DNA of 64,000 nt from Roseovarius aestuarii (GCF_019966515.1 NZ_JAIMIB010000002.1:1-64000); one strand, 5' to 3'; shown: positions 53,321 through 63,419, numbered from the stretch's first letter. Program-made: numbers and translations. The notes: generated from the sequence alone by a model not told the origin.

Positions 53321-53458
53321 TCCATTCCTTATCGAATGGCCCCGGAATATGCCGCAGTGCGGCAATCAGCTTTGATGTGTGTCAATTTGCAGAGCAATTC
53401 GCCTGATGATGCCTTTCTGCAACGCAGCGAGCCAGGCAATGATCATGTGTGAGGAAAT

Positions 53459-55063
53459 ATGAGAATAAAATCGCAGGCGATCCCGTCATCTGAGAGCTTT
53501 CAGGCCAATCGCCAGGGGCACCTGGAGGCTTTGGCTATTGTCGAAGAGGCGGCGGCACAGGCGGCCATCGGTGGTGGCGAGGCGTCGCGCGAGCGCCATC
53601 TGAGTCGAGGCAAGATGTTGCCGCGCAACCGCGTGGCGGGGCTTTTGGATCCGGGTTCGGCCTTTCTCGAGGTGGGTGCGACGGCGGCACATGGCATGTA
53701 TGACGGTGCCGCCCCCTGTGCGGGTGTGATTGCCGGGATTGGCCGGGTGATGGGCGTTGAGTGCATGATCGTCTGCAATGATGCCACCGTGAAGGGCGGC
53801 ACATATTATCCGATGACGGTCAAGAAACACCTGCGCGCACAGGAGATTGCCGAGGAGTGCCATCTGCCCTGCATCTATCTGGTCGATAGCGGCGGAGCGA
53901 ACCTGCCCAATCAGGATGAGGTCTTTCCCGACCGCGATCACTTTGGCCGGATTTTCTATAATCAGGCGCAGATGAGCGCGAAGGGAATTCCGCAGATTGC
54001 CGTTGTCATGGGCTCGTGTACCGCGGGCGGCGCCTATGTGCCGGCCATGTCCGACGTCACGATTATCGTCAAAGATCAGGGCACGATTTTTCTGGCTGGC
54101 CCACCCTTGGTAAAGGCCGCGACGGGCGAGGAAGTGACGTCTGAGGATCTGGGCGGCGGCGACGTGCATACGCGGCTTTCCGGCGTGGCTGATTATTTGG
54201 CGGAAGATGATGCCCATGCGTTGGCGCTGGCGCGCCGTGCGGTGGGCAACCTGAACCGCTCCAAATCTGCGACGGTCAACTGGGCCACGCCGGAAGAGCC
54301 TGCCTATGACCCCGAGGAACTGTTGGGCGTCGTGCCTGCCGATCTGCGCACGCCCTACGACATTCGCGAGGTGATTGCGCGTCTGGTTGATGGGTCGCGC
54401 TTTGACGAGTTCAAGGCAAGGTTTGGCGAGACACTTGTATGCGGCTTCGCCCACCTGAAAGGCTGTCCGGTGGGGATTATCGCCAACAACGGTGTGCTCT
54501 TTTCCGAGGCGGCACAGAAGGGGGCACATTTTGTCGAACTGTGCAGTCAGCGCAATATTCCGCTGTTATTTCTTCAGAATATCACCGGCTTCATGGTTGG
54601 ACGGAAATACGAGAATGAGGGTATTGCCCGGCATGGTGCCAAGATGGTGACAGCGGTGGCGACGACGAACGTGCCCAAGGTCACGATGGTTGTCGGCGGA
54701 TCGTTCGGCGCCGGGAATTATGGAATGTCGGGCCGCGCCTATCAGCCGCGTTTCATGTGGAGCTGGCCGAATTCACGCATTTCCGTCATGGGCGGCGAAC
54801 AGGCGGCAGGGGTGTTGGCAACCGTCAAACGCGATGCGATTGAACGCAAGGGCGGCAGCTGGTCCGCCGAGGAAGAGGCAGAGTTCAAGCGCCCGACGAT
54901 TGAGATGTTCGAGCGCCAGTCGCATCCTCTCTACGCCTCGGCGCGGCTATGGGATGACGGTATCGTGGACCCGCGCAAATCGCGCGATGTGCTGGCGCTG
55001 TCACTGAGTGCCGCACTTTGTGCACCGATTGAAGAGACACGCTTTGGCGTGTTCCGCATGTGA
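53459..55063 (+). CDS. liuB: Methylcrotonoyl-CoA carboxylase beta subunit (carboxyltransferase)
   Basis: 534 residues of the acyl-CoA carboxyltransferase family. [61 protein letters not shown] and [20 protein letters not shown] are strongly MCC-like. It carboxylates 3-methylcrotonyl-CoA on biotin carried by LiuD. GAGGAAAT precedes the ATG. A new promoter must lie in the 138 bp after ompW, since ompW is divergent. Confidence 0.95.
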   Translation: MRIKSQAIPSSESFQANRQGHLEALAIVEEAAAQAAIGGGEASRERHLSRGKMLPRNRVAGLLDPGSAFLEVGATAAHGMYDGAAPCAGVIAGIGRVMGVECMIVCNDATVKGGTYYPMTVKKHLRAQEIAEECHLPCIYLVDSGGANLPNQDEVFPDRDHFGRIFYNQAQMSAKGIPQIAVVMGSCTAGGAYVPAMSDVTIIVKDQGTIFLAGPPLVKAATGEEVTSEDLGGGDVHTRLSGVADYLAEDDAHALALARRAVGNLNRSKSATVNWATPEEPAYDPEELLGVVPADLRTPYDIREVIARLVDGSRFDEFKARFGETLVCGFAHLKGCPVGIIANNGVLFSEAAQKGAHFVELCSQRNIPLLFLQNITGFMVGRKYENEGIARHGAKMVTAVATTNVPKVTMVVGGSFGAGNYGMSGRAYQPRFMWSWPNSRISVMGGEQAAGVLATVKRDAIERKGGSWSAEEEAEFKRPTIEMFERQSHPLYASARLWDDGIVDPRKSRDVLALSLSAALCAPIEETRFGVFRM

Positions 55064-55170
55064 CGACAAACCATAGCGTCGCCTGCCGCCGTGCTTGGCG
55101 CTGAATGGGAATTTGGGACAAGATGAAGCTAGGGGTCATCGCTGCTTTTGGATGATGGAAAGAGGCCGGG

Positions 55171-57117
55171 ATGTTTGACAAGATATTGATAGCGAACCGG
55201 GGTGAGATTGCCTGCCGGGTCATGGAAACTGCCCACAAGACGGGGGTACGCACGGTCGCGGTGTATTCCGATGCCGATAGCGCCGCGCGCCACGTGATGC
55301 TGGCGGATGAGGCTGTGCATATCGGGGCATCGGCGCCTGCGGAAAGCTATCTGAAGGGCGATGTGATCATTCAGGCGGCGCTGGATACAGGCGCGCAGGC
55401 AATCCATCCGGGCTATGGGTTCCTGTCCGAGAACCCGGATTTCGTCGAGGCGGTGGAAAAGGCCGGGCTGGTATTCATCGGCCCGTCAGCTAGCGCGATC
55501 CGTGCGATGGGCCTGAAGGACGCGGCCAAGGCGCTGATGGAAGAGGCGGGCGTGCCCGTCGTGCCCGGCTATCATGGTGACAATCAGGACGCGGCGCATC
55601 TGGCGGCCGAAGCTGGCAAGATCGGCTACCCAGTGCTCATAAAGGCCGTTGCGGGCGGCGGCGGTAAAGGTATGCGGCTGGTTGAGCAGCCCAAGGATTT
55701 CGCCGATGGGCTGGAAAGTGCGCGCAGTGAGGCCGCCAAGGCGTTTGGCAATGATGCGGTGCTGATCGAGAAATTCGTCGAAAAGCCGCGCCATATCGAG
55801 CTTCAGGTCTTTGGCGACGGCACTCGCGCGGTACATCTTTTTGAACGCGATTGTTCGCTGCAGCGCCGCCATCAGAAGGTGATCGAAGAAGCCCCCGCGC
55901 CGGGCATGACTGAAGAGGTGCGCATAGCAATGGGCCAGGCGGCGGTGCGCGCGGCCGAGGCGATTGGCTATGCCGGTGCCGGAACGGTGGAATTTATCGT
56001 GGACGGCTCGGATGGTCTGCGCCCCGACGGGTTCTGGTTCATGGAGATGAACACGCGGTTGCAGGTCGAGCATCCGGTGACCGAGGCAATCACCGGTGTC
56101 GATCTGGTGGAATGGCAATTGCGTGTTGCCAGTGGCGAGGCGCTGCCCGCGACACAGGAAGATCTGACGATCAACGGCCATTCCTTTGAGGCCCGGCTTT
56201 ATGCCGAGGACGTGCCCAAGGGTTTTCTACCCGCAACCGGGACGCTGGCGCATCTGAAATTCCCCGAAGGTGCCCGCGCTGATACCGGCGTAGGTAGCGG
56301 TGACGAGATCAGCCCTTTCTATGATCCGATGATTGCGAAGCTGACCACCCACGGGCCAACGCGGGCAGTGGCGCTGCGGCGGCTTTCGACGGCGCTGGCA
56401 GAGTGTCAGGTGGCCGGAACTGTCACCAACCTCAGTTTTCTGGGGGCGTTGGCCGATCATCAGGGTTTTGCGGCAGGCGAGGTCGATACCGGCCTGATCG
56501 CGCGGGATCTCGATATGTTGGTGAAAGAACCGGTGCCGGGCCCGCCCGAGATCGCGCTGGCGGGGCTTGCGGCGTCGGGCGTGCTGGATCTTGCCGGAGC
56601 AGAGACGGGCTTTGCCCTTTGGGCTCCTGTCGGGCGCCTGCAGGCGTTGCGGCATGGTGGGGATACCTACGAGATGCGGATCAGGACCTTGTCGCGTGAC
56701 GCTCATGACATCGTGCTGTACGATCAGGTGATCGAGGCCCGCAGGATCGGCGGTCGCTGGCAGGTTGCGGACAATGTCGCGCCCGAAACGGTGGTGAAAG
56801 ATGGCCAGGTCACGGTGTTTGCGCAATATGGGCTGAGTTTTGAAATTGTCGATCCGCTGGATCGCGACAGCACCGCCGCAGGTGATGCCGCCGTGATCGA
56901 AGCGCCAATGCCGGGTTTGGTGAAATCGATCGAGGCAAGACCCGGACAGCGGGTGGTGCAAGGGGACCGCTTGGCCGTATTGGAGGCGATGAAAATGGAG
57001 CACAGCCTGCTGGCCGCGCGGGATGGTATCGTTGCCGAAGTGCTGGTGGCAGAGGGCGATCAGGTGACCGCAGGCGCGGCCCTGGTGCGGTTGGAAGAAG
57101 AGGCCGAGGCAGCGTAA
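55171..57117 (+). CDS. liuD: Methylcrotonoyl-CoA carboxylase alpha subunit (biotin carboxylase)
   Basis: 648 residues. Biotin carboxylase: FDKILIANRGEIACRVM, GGGGKGMR (ATP-grasp), EMNTRLQVEHPVTEAITG and the C-terminal BC part; then a BT region, and a biotinyl domain with EAMKMEHS, biotin lysine about residue 608. It pairs with LiuB. GAGG precedes the ATG; the stop overlaps the next start (TAATG). Confidence 0.95.
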   Translation: MFDKILIANRGEIACRVMETAHKTGVRTVAVYSDADSAARHVMLADEAVHIGASAPAESYLKGDVIIQAALDTGAQAIHPGYGFLSENPDFVEAVEKAGLVFIGPSASAIRAMGLKDAAKALMEEAGVPVVPGYHGDNQDAAHLAAEAGKIGYPVLIKAVAGGGGKGMRLVEQPKDFADGLESARSEAAKAFGNDAVLIEKFVEKPRHIELQVFGDGTRAVHLFERDCSLQRRHQKVIEEAPAPGMTEEVRIAMGQAAVRAAEAIGYAGAGTVEFIVDGSDGLRPDGFWFMEMNTRLQVEHPVTEAITGVDLVEWQLRVASGEALPATQEDLTINGHSFEARLYAEDVPKGFLPATGTLAHLKFPEGARADTGVGSGDEISPFYDPMIAKLTTHGPTRAVALRRLSTALAECQVAGTVTNLSFLGALADHQGFAAGEVDTGLIARDLDMLVKEPVPGPPEIALAGLAASGVLDLAGAETGFALWAPVGRLQALRHGGDTYEMRIRTLSRDAHDIVLYDQVIEARRIGGRWQVADNVAPETVVKDGQVTVFAQYGLSFEIVDPLDRDSTAAGDAAVIEAPMPGLVKSIEARPGQRVVQGDRLAVLEAMKMEHSLLAARDGIVAEVLVAEGDQVTAGAALVRLEEEAEAA

Positions 57118-57785
57118 TGTCCGATGCCGGTGCAGAGCTGATCCTGACAGGCTACGACCACAGCGTTTACACACGCAGTGTTCGGATTGCTCTGGCCGAG
57201 AAGGGCCAGCACTATACCTACGTGGAACGTAACCCCTTTGACCCGTCGGATCTTCTGGACCTGATGCTGGTTCATCCCTTCGGGCGGGTCCCGGTGCTGA
57301 GTGACGATGGTTTTCGCGTGTACGAAACATCTGCCATTCTGGCGTATGTCGACGCCGCGTTTGAAGGGCCGTCGCTTACCCCGAGTGAGATACGAAAAGC
57401 CGCGCGGATGCAGCAGGTGATTTCCCTTACAGACAGCTATGTGTACCAACCTCATGTACGGCAGGCATTTTCGCACGGTGTCTACCGGCCGCTAATGGCA
57501 GAGTCGGCAGATACCGGTACGCTCAGGGCCGGTTTGGACGCCGCCCCGCGGGTGCTGGATGCGCTCGAGGAAATCGCGAGAGAAGGGCTGACCTTGTGTC
57601 CGGAACAGATGTGCCTCGCGTCATGTCATCTCTACCCGATGCTGGACTATTTCGACATGGTGCCCGAGGGACGCGAGTTACTGTCGCGGCGTGACGCGCT
57701 GAGCACCTGGATGCATTGGATGGGCCGGCGCGCCTCGGTGGTTGAAACCCGGCCCCAGCTTACCGCAACAGGAGGTACCGTATGA
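57117..57785 (+). CDS. Glutathione S-transferase family protein 1
   Basis: 222 residues. Thioredoxin-like N-terminal domain (LILTGYDHSVYTRSVRIALAEKG, PFGRVPVLSDDG, VYETSAILAYVD, which contains the glutathione-binding E-S/T pair) and an all-helical C-terminal domain. The role in the liu cluster is not known; a thiol transfer or isomerisation of a pathway intermediate is possible. It overlaps liuD (TAATG) and the second GST gene (ATGA), so it is part of the operon. Confidence 0.88.
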   Translation: MSDAGAELILTGYDHSVYTRSVRIALAEKGQHYTYVERNPFDPSDLLDLMLVHPFGRVPVLSDDGFRVYETSAILAYVDAAFEGPSLTPSEIRKAARMQQVISLTDSYVYQPHVRQAFSHGVYRPLMAESADTGTLRAGLDAAPRVLDALEEIAREGLTLCPEQMCLASCHLYPMLDYFDMVPEGRELLSRRDALSTWMHWMGRRASVVETRPQLTATGGTV

Positions 57786-58441
57786 TTCGCTTGCATCATG
57801 TCCCGTTCTCACGCTCGTTTCGGGTGCTGTGGCTGCTGGAGGAGCTGGGCCTTGATTATGAGGTCGCCCATTATTCCATTCGCGATGGCAGCTTGCGCGA
57901 TCCGGCTTTTCTGGCAATATCTCCCGCCGGGCGGGTGCCCGCGCTTGAGCTGAACGGAGATATTCTGTTCGAAAGCGGCGCGATCCTGCAGACGCTGTGC
58001 GAGCAATATGCCGATGCCGGGTTGGCCCCCGTGGGGCGGGGCGCAGAACGCGCGCGATATCTGGAGCTGTTGGGCTATGCCGAGACCATGGCGAGCCTGA
58101 TTGAAAACCTGAACCTGCAACGTGTTTTCCTGCGCGATCCGTCTCAGGCCTCGCCGACCGTCATCAAATTGACGACCGGGCGCTTGAAAGTATCGCTCGC
58201 GGGCCTGGAGACCTTGCTGGGAGATCAGGATTTCCTGCTTGGGGCCGGGTTTTCCTCGGCGGATGTGATGATGGGGTTCAACCTTTTTGCGGCGCCGTAT
58301 TACGTGAAGATGGAGGCGTTTCCAAAGCTGCATTCCTATCGTGACCGGTTAGCGCAACGACCAGCCTATGTCCGGGCGCGGGCCCGGGACGGCGCACAGG
58401 ATTTCTACGTTAAGGATTTCTATCCGGTGCCGGAGGCGTGA
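57782..58441 (+). CDS. Glutathione S-transferase family protein 2
   Basis: 219 residues, same two-domain GST fold: MIRLHHVPFSRSFRVLWLLEELG, SPAGRVPALELNGDILFESGAIL, and a helical C-terminal domain with SSADVMMGFNL. It differs enough from the preceding GST to be a different subfamily rather than a recent duplicate. It starts inside the first GST's stop (ATGA) and ends 1 bp before liuE. Confidence 0.9.
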   Translation: MIRLHHVPFSRSFRVLWLLEELGLDYEVAHYSIRDGSLRDPAFLAISPAGRVPALELNGDILFESGAILQTLCEQYADAGLAPVGRGAERARYLELLGYAETMASLIENLNLQRVFLRDPSQASPTVIKLTTGRLKVSLAGLETLLGDQDFLLGAGFSSADVMMGFNLFAAPYYVKMEAFPKLHSYRDRLAQRPAYVRARARDGAQDFYVKDFYPVPEA

Positions 58442-58442
58442 G

Positions 58443-59297
58443 ATGGGCGATTTTGTAGAGATATTCGAAGTGGGGCCGCGCGACGGGCTGCAAAACGAAA
58501 AGCGCCAGATCCCGACGGCGGAAAAAATCGCGCTGGTCGATTGCCTGAGCCGCGCCGGGTTCCGCCGGATTGAAGTGGCAAGTTTTGTCAGTCCGAAATG
58601 GGTGCCACAGATGGCCGATTCAGCCAAGGTTCTCGCTGGTATCACACGGGCTGACGGTGTGCGCTATGCGGCACTGACGCCGAATTTGCGCGGGTTTGAG
58701 GGCGCGGTGGCAGCGCGGGCCGATGAGGTGGCGATCTTTGGGTCGGCCTCGGAAGGGTTTTCGCGCGCCAACATAAATGCGTCCATTGCCGAGAGCCTGG
58801 AGCGGTTTGCGCCGGTGGTTGCTGCGGCAAAGACGGCGGAGATGCCGGTGCGGGGCTACGTCTCGTGCGTCAGCGATTGTCCGTACGATGGGCCGACCGA
58901 TCCGGCACGGGTGGCGTGGGTGGCCGGGCAGCTCTTCGAGATGGGTTGCTACGAGATTTCGCTGGGTGACACGATCGGGCAGGGTACGCCCGAGCGGATC
59001 GAGGCAATGCTGGCAGCTGTGGCGGACGTGGTTCCGGTAGCGCAGCTTGCCGGGCATTATCATGATACGAGCGGTCGGGCTTTGGCCAACATCGAGGTAT
59101 CTTTGGCGTACGGCGTGCGGGTGTTTGATGCGGCTGTGGGCGGGTTGGGCGGGTGTCCCTACGCGCCCGGAGCCGCTGGAAACGTCGCGACCGAGGCCGT
59201 GCATGTGCGGGCGACCGAACTGGGCTATGAAACCGGATTAGACGCCGAAATACTGCATGACGCTGCAGATATGGCGCGCGCCATGCGGCGGGGCTGA
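58443..59297 (+). CDS. liuE: Hydroxymethylglutaryl-CoA lyase
   Basis: 284 residues, a DRE-TIM metallolyase cleaving HMG-CoA to acetyl-CoA and acetoacetate, the last leucine step. EVGPRDGLQNEK has the catalytic R and D, ASFVSPKWVPQMAD follows, and GHYHDTSGRALANI contains the metal-binding HxH; GGCPYAPGAAGNVATE holds the catalytic cysteine region. The frame is open from 58368, but the ATG at 58443 starts where the family begins. Confidence 0.95.
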   Translation: MGDFVEIFEVGPRDGLQNEKRQIPTAEKIALVDCLSRAGFRRIEVASFVSPKWVPQMADSAKVLAGITRADGVRYAALTPNLRGFEGAVAARADEVAIFGSASEGFSRANINASIAESLERFAPVVAAAKTAEMPVRGYVSCVSDCPYDGPTDPARVAWVAGQLFEMGCYEISLGDTIGQGTPERIEAMLAAVADVVPVAQLAGHYHDTSGRALANIEVSLAYGVRVFDAAVGGLGGCPYAPGAAGNVATEAVHVRATELGYETGLDAEILHDAADMARAMRRG

Positions 59298-59309
59298 AGG
59301 AGCCAAAGG

Positions 59310-60098
59310 ATGTATGAGACACTGACTATAGAAACGGATCTGCGGGGCGTTGCGACGCTGTGGCTGAACCGGCCCGAAAAGCACAATGCGCTGTCGGCGC
59401 AAATGATTGCAGAGCTGACCCAAGCGGCGTCGGATCTGACGGCAGATGAAAGCGTGCGCGTGGTAGTGTTGGCGGCGCGCGGCAAATCATTCTGCGCCGG
59501 CGGTGATCTGGGCTGGATGCGCGAGCAGTTCGATGCCACGCCGGAGACCCGCGCGGTTGAAGCGACCAAGCTGGCGATGATGTTGAATGCGCTCAATACG
59601 CTGCCCAAGCCGCTGATCGGGCGCGTGCATGGAAATGCCTTTGGTGGTGGTGTCGGCATGGCCAGTGTCTGCGATGTCGTGATCGGGGCAGACCATATCC
59701 GGATGGGCCTTACCGAGACCAGGCTGGGTCTGATCCCGGCTACCATCGGCCCGTATGTTTGCGCTCGGATGGGCGAAGCCAAGGCACGACGGGTGTTTAT
59801 GTCGGGACGGTTGTTCGGGGCGACCGAGGCGTTAGGTCTGAACCTATTGGCCCGTGTCGTGCCCGAGGCTGATCTGGATGCTGCGATTGAAGCAGAAGCT
59901 GCGCCCTATCTGGCCTGTGCCCCGGGGGCCGTGAGCCGTGCCAAGGCGCTTTTGCGCGCGTTTGGGCCGAAGATCGACGAGGATGTCATCGCCCATTCCA
60001 TTGCCGAGTTGAGCGCCTGCTGGGCCGGGGATGAAGCACCCGAGGGCATCGGTGCTTTTTTTGACAAGCGCAAACCCGGATGGGCGCCCGGAGAATAG
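59310..60098 (+). CDS. liuC: Enoyl-CoA hydratase / methylglutaconyl-CoA hydratase
   Basis: 262 residues, crotonase fold. RPEKHNALSAQM, the oxyanion-hole ARGKSFCAGGDLGWM and HGNAFGGGVGMASVCD, and ETRLGLIPATIGPYV with the catalytic glutamate are seen. In this cluster it should hydrate 3-methylglutaconyl-CoA to HMG-CoA for LiuE. AAGGAG precedes the ATG, 12 bp after liuE. It is the last gene of the cluster. Confidence 0.9.
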   Translation: MYETLTIETDLRGVATLWLNRPEKHNALSAQMIAELTQAASDLTADESVRVVVLAARGKSFCAGGDLGWMREQFDATPETRAVEATKLAMMLNALNTLPKPLIGRVHGNAFGGGVGMASVCDVVIGADHIRMGLTETRLGLIPATIGPYVCARMGEAKARRVFMSGRLFGATEALGLNLLARVVPEADLDAAIEAEAAPYLACAPGAVSRAKALLRAFGPKIDEDVIAHSIAELSACWAGDEAPEGIGAFFDKRKPGWAPGE

Positions 60099-60231
60099 GC
60101 GCCGCGCACCCAAGGGCATTTTAGCCACTCGACCAAGATTAACCCGTCCTTAACCATAATGCCTTTGACATGCGGGGATGGCGGCACCTACTGATCACGA
60201 AATCGAGAGAATTATTCACGGAGTAGTGATC

Positions 60232-61482
60232 ATGGTACGAGTTCTGGCGCGCGCGCTTTTGTCTTTCGGTGTTATTTCAGCACTTTATGTGACTTCAGCT
60301 ACGGCAGAGGAACGTGTCGGCGCATACTCGTTTGGTGGTGCCGTCAAAACCGACCTGCGCTATTCCGAACAGATGTTCGACCGGCAGGATCATGTCACCG
60401 ACAAGATCGCCGTTGCACTCAGAGCTCGTCAGTCCGGCGCGCTTGACCCGCAGAGCTTTTACTTTGGCGGGCGGCTGGTGCTGACCTATATTGCGGAGAA
60501 ATCGAACACAGCGGGCAAGTTTCCGATCCTGTCACGACTGCCGCCGACTCATACCTCGGGTAAGTCCGATTCCTATGGCGTGCTCAATGAAGCGTCACTG
60601 AATGCGACCATCACACTACCCTGGGTCACGGCGTTTGCGCAGGGTGAATATACCGAGGTGGAATATCCCGGTCAGGACGACCTGCAGCTGAGGAAATACT
60701 GGGTAACCGTCGGTGATCTGGACCACTCGCCCTTCTACGTGGGCGTCGGGCGCAAAACTGTGAATTTTGGTAATTTCGCCACCTACGCCCCATTCACTCA
60801 TAACCATAGCAGTCACTATTTCTGGTCACAGACCGACGATCCGCTGCTGGAGGTGGGGTATATCACCAACAAGACGCAGATTGCCTTTTCGCTCATTCCG
60901 GAACATCGCGGGCTGCGGGTGATCAGCAGCCCCGACAATGACGGTGATCTGTCGAATTTCGCGATAAACGGGTCGCACCGGTTTGATCTGCAGGGCGCTC
61001 GCAGCCTGACTGTTGGCGGTGGATATCTGCGCGGCACCATCTATGACAGCACCATCGCGCATCATCCACCCGGTGTCGGGATCAACCGCTCGTGGAACAA
61101 TGCTTACAACATCAACGCAATCTACAGCGCCTCGAACTACGATATCATGGCCGAGTTCACCCAGACAGCGGACCGCTGGCCTGCGACCGGCCACAAGGTC
61201 TCGGCCACGACATTGCAGGCGCGCTACAGATCGAAAATCCTCGGCAAGCCGGCAGTTTAATCGGTAAGCGCCAGCCGTGGCGTGCAAGGCAATGACGGGT
61301 TCGAGTGGGAGCGGATGGAGCAGGTAATCTTTGGGCTAGAGGTCGAACCAACGCCGCATGTGAAGCTGGGAGCAGAATATATGTACAATGCCGGTTTCGT
61401 GCCGCTGATCTTACCCACCATAACCGGTGATCGCAGCGTTGAATCCCATACCTTTATTGTCGGTGCGGAACTGACTTTCTAA
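60232..61482 (+). pseudogene. Outer-membrane porin-like gene interrupted by an in-frame TAA
   Basis: The gene starts MVRVLARALLSF with a signal peptide cleaved near TSATA, GGAG 8 bp before the ATG. It reads 342 residues of beta-barrel type (alternating aromatic and hydrophobic strands, e.g. FYVGVGRKTVNFG, IAFSLIPEHRG), reaches RSKILGKPAV and meets TAA at 61258-61260. The same frame then continues for 73 codons (SVSASRGVQGND... HVKLGAEYMYNAG ... VGAELTF) and ends in phenylalanine, as a complete barrel should. So a single stop codon truncates an otherwise intact porin, perhaps LbtU-like. A nonsense mutation or sequencing error is likely. It converges on the cupredoxin gene, overlapping 4 bp. 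Confidence 0.75.
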
Positions 61483-61808
61483 CCGATGATCAGTTTGGCC
61501 GTCATCGCCGGGTGATGGGCGCAGAAATAATCGCCGGTCCACTCTTCGGTCACGGTTAGTTCGACGCTCTGGCCCTTTTCCAGCGTCCCGGTATCCCAAC
61601 TGCCATCGTCGGCAGTGGCGGTATGGGGCGCGAGGTCATGGTTGGTGAACCTTATCTGATCCCCGGGCTTCACCGCTAATGTCTCGGGCTCATACACAAA
61701 GTTGCGAATGCTGACCTCGCGGAGCTCGCCCTGAGCGGCGATTGGCCCCGGGGACAAAGGAATGAGGGCACCTCCCAGTGCCCCCCTGACAAATGTACGA
61801 CGATCCAT
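61479..61808 (-). CDS. Cupredoxin-domain protein (amicyanin/plastocyanin-like)
   Basis: 109 residues. A twin-arginine-type signal (DRRTFVRGALGGALI) suggests Tat export. Type 1 copper ligands are in place: His62 (APHTA), Cys96, His99 and Met102 (CAHHPAM), the amicyanin spacing. It should carry electrons in the periplasm. It is 2 bp after the DUF4142 gene, so the two are co-transcribed. Confidence 0.88.
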   Translation of the reverse strand: MDRRTFVRGALGGALIPLSPGPIAAQGELREVSIRNFVYEPETLAVKPGDQIRFTNHDLAPHTATADDGSWDTGTLEKGQSVELTVTEEWTGDYFCAHHPAMTAKLIIG

Positions 61809-61810
61809 AG

Positions 61811-62329
61811 TTATTGAACCGCCTTGACCATCATTTCGGCATGGCCTTCATGCGCCTTGAAGATCTCAAGCCCCTGCTCAAAAAGCGCTTTGACCTCGGG
61901 ATGGTCAATATTGGGAATAAAGGCGGTTTCGACCAGGTTGTTGACCGCTTGATGATAGCCCAGCTCGTTTTCGGCGTAGGCGCGGTCAAATTCGGCGCCG
62001 CGCAGCTGTGACAGCCGGTTGATGATCTCTTCCGAGTCGCTCGCAAGTTTTTGCGACAGGAAGTTATCCTGGGCTTCGGCGCCCAGCTTTGCCAGCAGCT
62101 CAAGGGCGGCAGCATTTACGGCCTCGTGGTCCCGGATCATGGTTTTGGCAAATTCGTGGATCTCGGGCGTGGTGCTGATGGCGAGCGCGAGGTGGGCGTA
62201 ACGGATGTCGATCGTGTCGGCAACATAAGCCACATGGGCAATTTCAGTATCGCTCAGTTGCGCGGGGTCATTTGCAAATGCCGGGGTGCTGATGGCAAGC
62301 ATCAGGGTGGCAGCGAGCAGGCTTTTCAT
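61811..62329 (-). CDS. DUF4142 family exported protein
   Basis: 172 residues with a signal peptide (KSLLAATLMLAISTPAFA) and a mostly helical, ferritin-like four-helix domain with histidine and acidic residues (DTIDIRYAHLALAIS, HEFAKTMIRDHEAVN, YHQAVNNLVE, EGHAEMMVKAVQ). DUF4142 proteins are thought to be periplasmic and linked to stress; function is not known. Good ribosome site (GGGAGAA). First gene of the unit with the cupredoxin. Confidence 0.84.
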   Translation of the reverse strand: MKSLLAATLMLAISTPAFANDPAQLSDTEIAHVAYVADTIDIRYAHLALAISTTPEIHEFAKTMIRDHEAVNAAALELLAKLGAEAQDNFLSQKLASDSEEIINRLSQLRGAEFDRAYAENELGYHQAVNNLVETAFIPNIDHPEVKALFEQGLEIFKAHEGHAEMMVKAVQ

Positions 62330-62468
62330 GAGGTTCTCCCATTTGAATTGGTTTCGATGTTTCAAATAGAGAGCAGGTGGGCTGAACTTTGAATGGCGTA
62401 AAGTTCAGAATTCATGCCCATTCGTTCAAACGCATGGACCTGATAGGAAATTTCTGTACATTTAGGCC

Positions 62469-63419
62469 ATGACCGATTTGCTAAGCGATATCCTGATGCG
62501 CCTGTCCATGAAGGGGACGCTGTATTTCCGTGCGTCTTTCCGACCACCTTGGGGGGTTCGGGTGCCAAGCTATTCCAACGTGGCGCGGTTTCATTTTGTG
62601 CATCGCGGCGAATGCATGATCAGGCATGAAAAGGGCGGTGATCCCTTGCGTCTGGCGCAGGGGGATCTGGTGATCATTCCGGGGGGCGCGGGCCATTCGC
62701 TCTATTGTCAGCCGGAAACCGAACTTGATGCGCTACCACTTGAGACGGTGCTGGAGCGCGCGGGCTACGACGGAGAGGGCGTGTTGTTTTATCCTGGGGA
62801 CGACAAGCTGGAAGACAGGGAAACGCAGTTGATCTGCGGGCATTTTTCCATAGCCGAAGGCCAAGAACATCCGATTTTCGACCGATTGCCGCCTTTCGTG
62901 CATATCCCTGATTACGGCGCGCAGGCAGGGCAGTGGATGGAGGCAACGCTACGCATGATCGGGGCCGAGACCGGCGCGCAGGCGATGGGGGCCAACCTGA
63001 TCGCGCTAAAGCTTTCCGAAACGATATTTGCCCAGGCGATTCGGGCTTTCCTGTCCAGCCCTGAGGCCGAGGGCGTCGGGCTGTCGGGTTTTGTCGACCC
63101 GCAACTGGCGCGGGCGCTGCGAATGATCCATGCGGACCCGTCGCATGGCTGGACGCTGGATATGCTTGCGCGTGAGGCGGGGATGTCGCGCACCGGGTTC
63201 GCGGTTCGGTTCTCGGACAAGGTGGGCATGCCGCCGCTGCAATATGTGACCTATTGGCGAATGCAACTGGCCTGTCAGGCGCTGCGCGAAACCGGCCGGT
63301 CGGTGGCTGAAGTAGCGGCCGAGGTCGGCTATAGTTCGGAATCCGGATTTTCGCGGGTATTCAAGAAGGAAAAGGGCCTGCCGCCCGCGAAGTATCGCGC
63401 GGCAATGGCAGCGGCCTGA
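62469..63419 (+). CDS. AraC family transcriptional regulator with cupin sensor
   Basis: 316 residues. The N-terminal part is a cupin-like ligand-binding region (RFHFVHRGECMIRHEKGGDPLRLAQGDLVIIPGGAGHSL), the C-terminal part two HTH motifs: WTLDMLAREAGMSRTGFAVRF and SVAEVAAEVGYSSESGFSRVFKKEKG-type residues, with the family ending GLPPAKYR. It is divergent from the DUF4142-cupredoxin unit with 139 bp between, so it may control that unit. Ligand is unknown. Confidence 0.92.
   Translation: MTDLLSDILMRLSMKGTLYFRASFRPPWGVRVPSYSNVARFHFVHRGECMIRHEKGGDPLRLAQGDLVIIPGGAGHSLYCQPETELDALPLETVLERAGYDGEGVLFYPGDDKLEDRETQLICGHFSIAEGQEHPIFDRLPPFVHIPDYGAQAGQWMEATLRMIGAETGAQAMGANLIALKLSETIFAQAIRAFLSSPEAEGVGLSGFVDPQLARALRMIHADPSHGWTLDMLAREAGMSRTGFAVRFSDKVGMPPLQYVTYWRMQLACQALRETGRSVAEVAAEVGYSSESGFSRVFKKEKGLPPAKYRAAMAAA

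Noticed and set aside
52631..53452. Open frame of 273 codons on the plus strand opposite ompW, starting with ATGA at the acyl-CoA synthetase stop
   Set aside because: The overlap start looks like operon coupling, but the rest is antisense to a clear OmpW protein and shows no motif.
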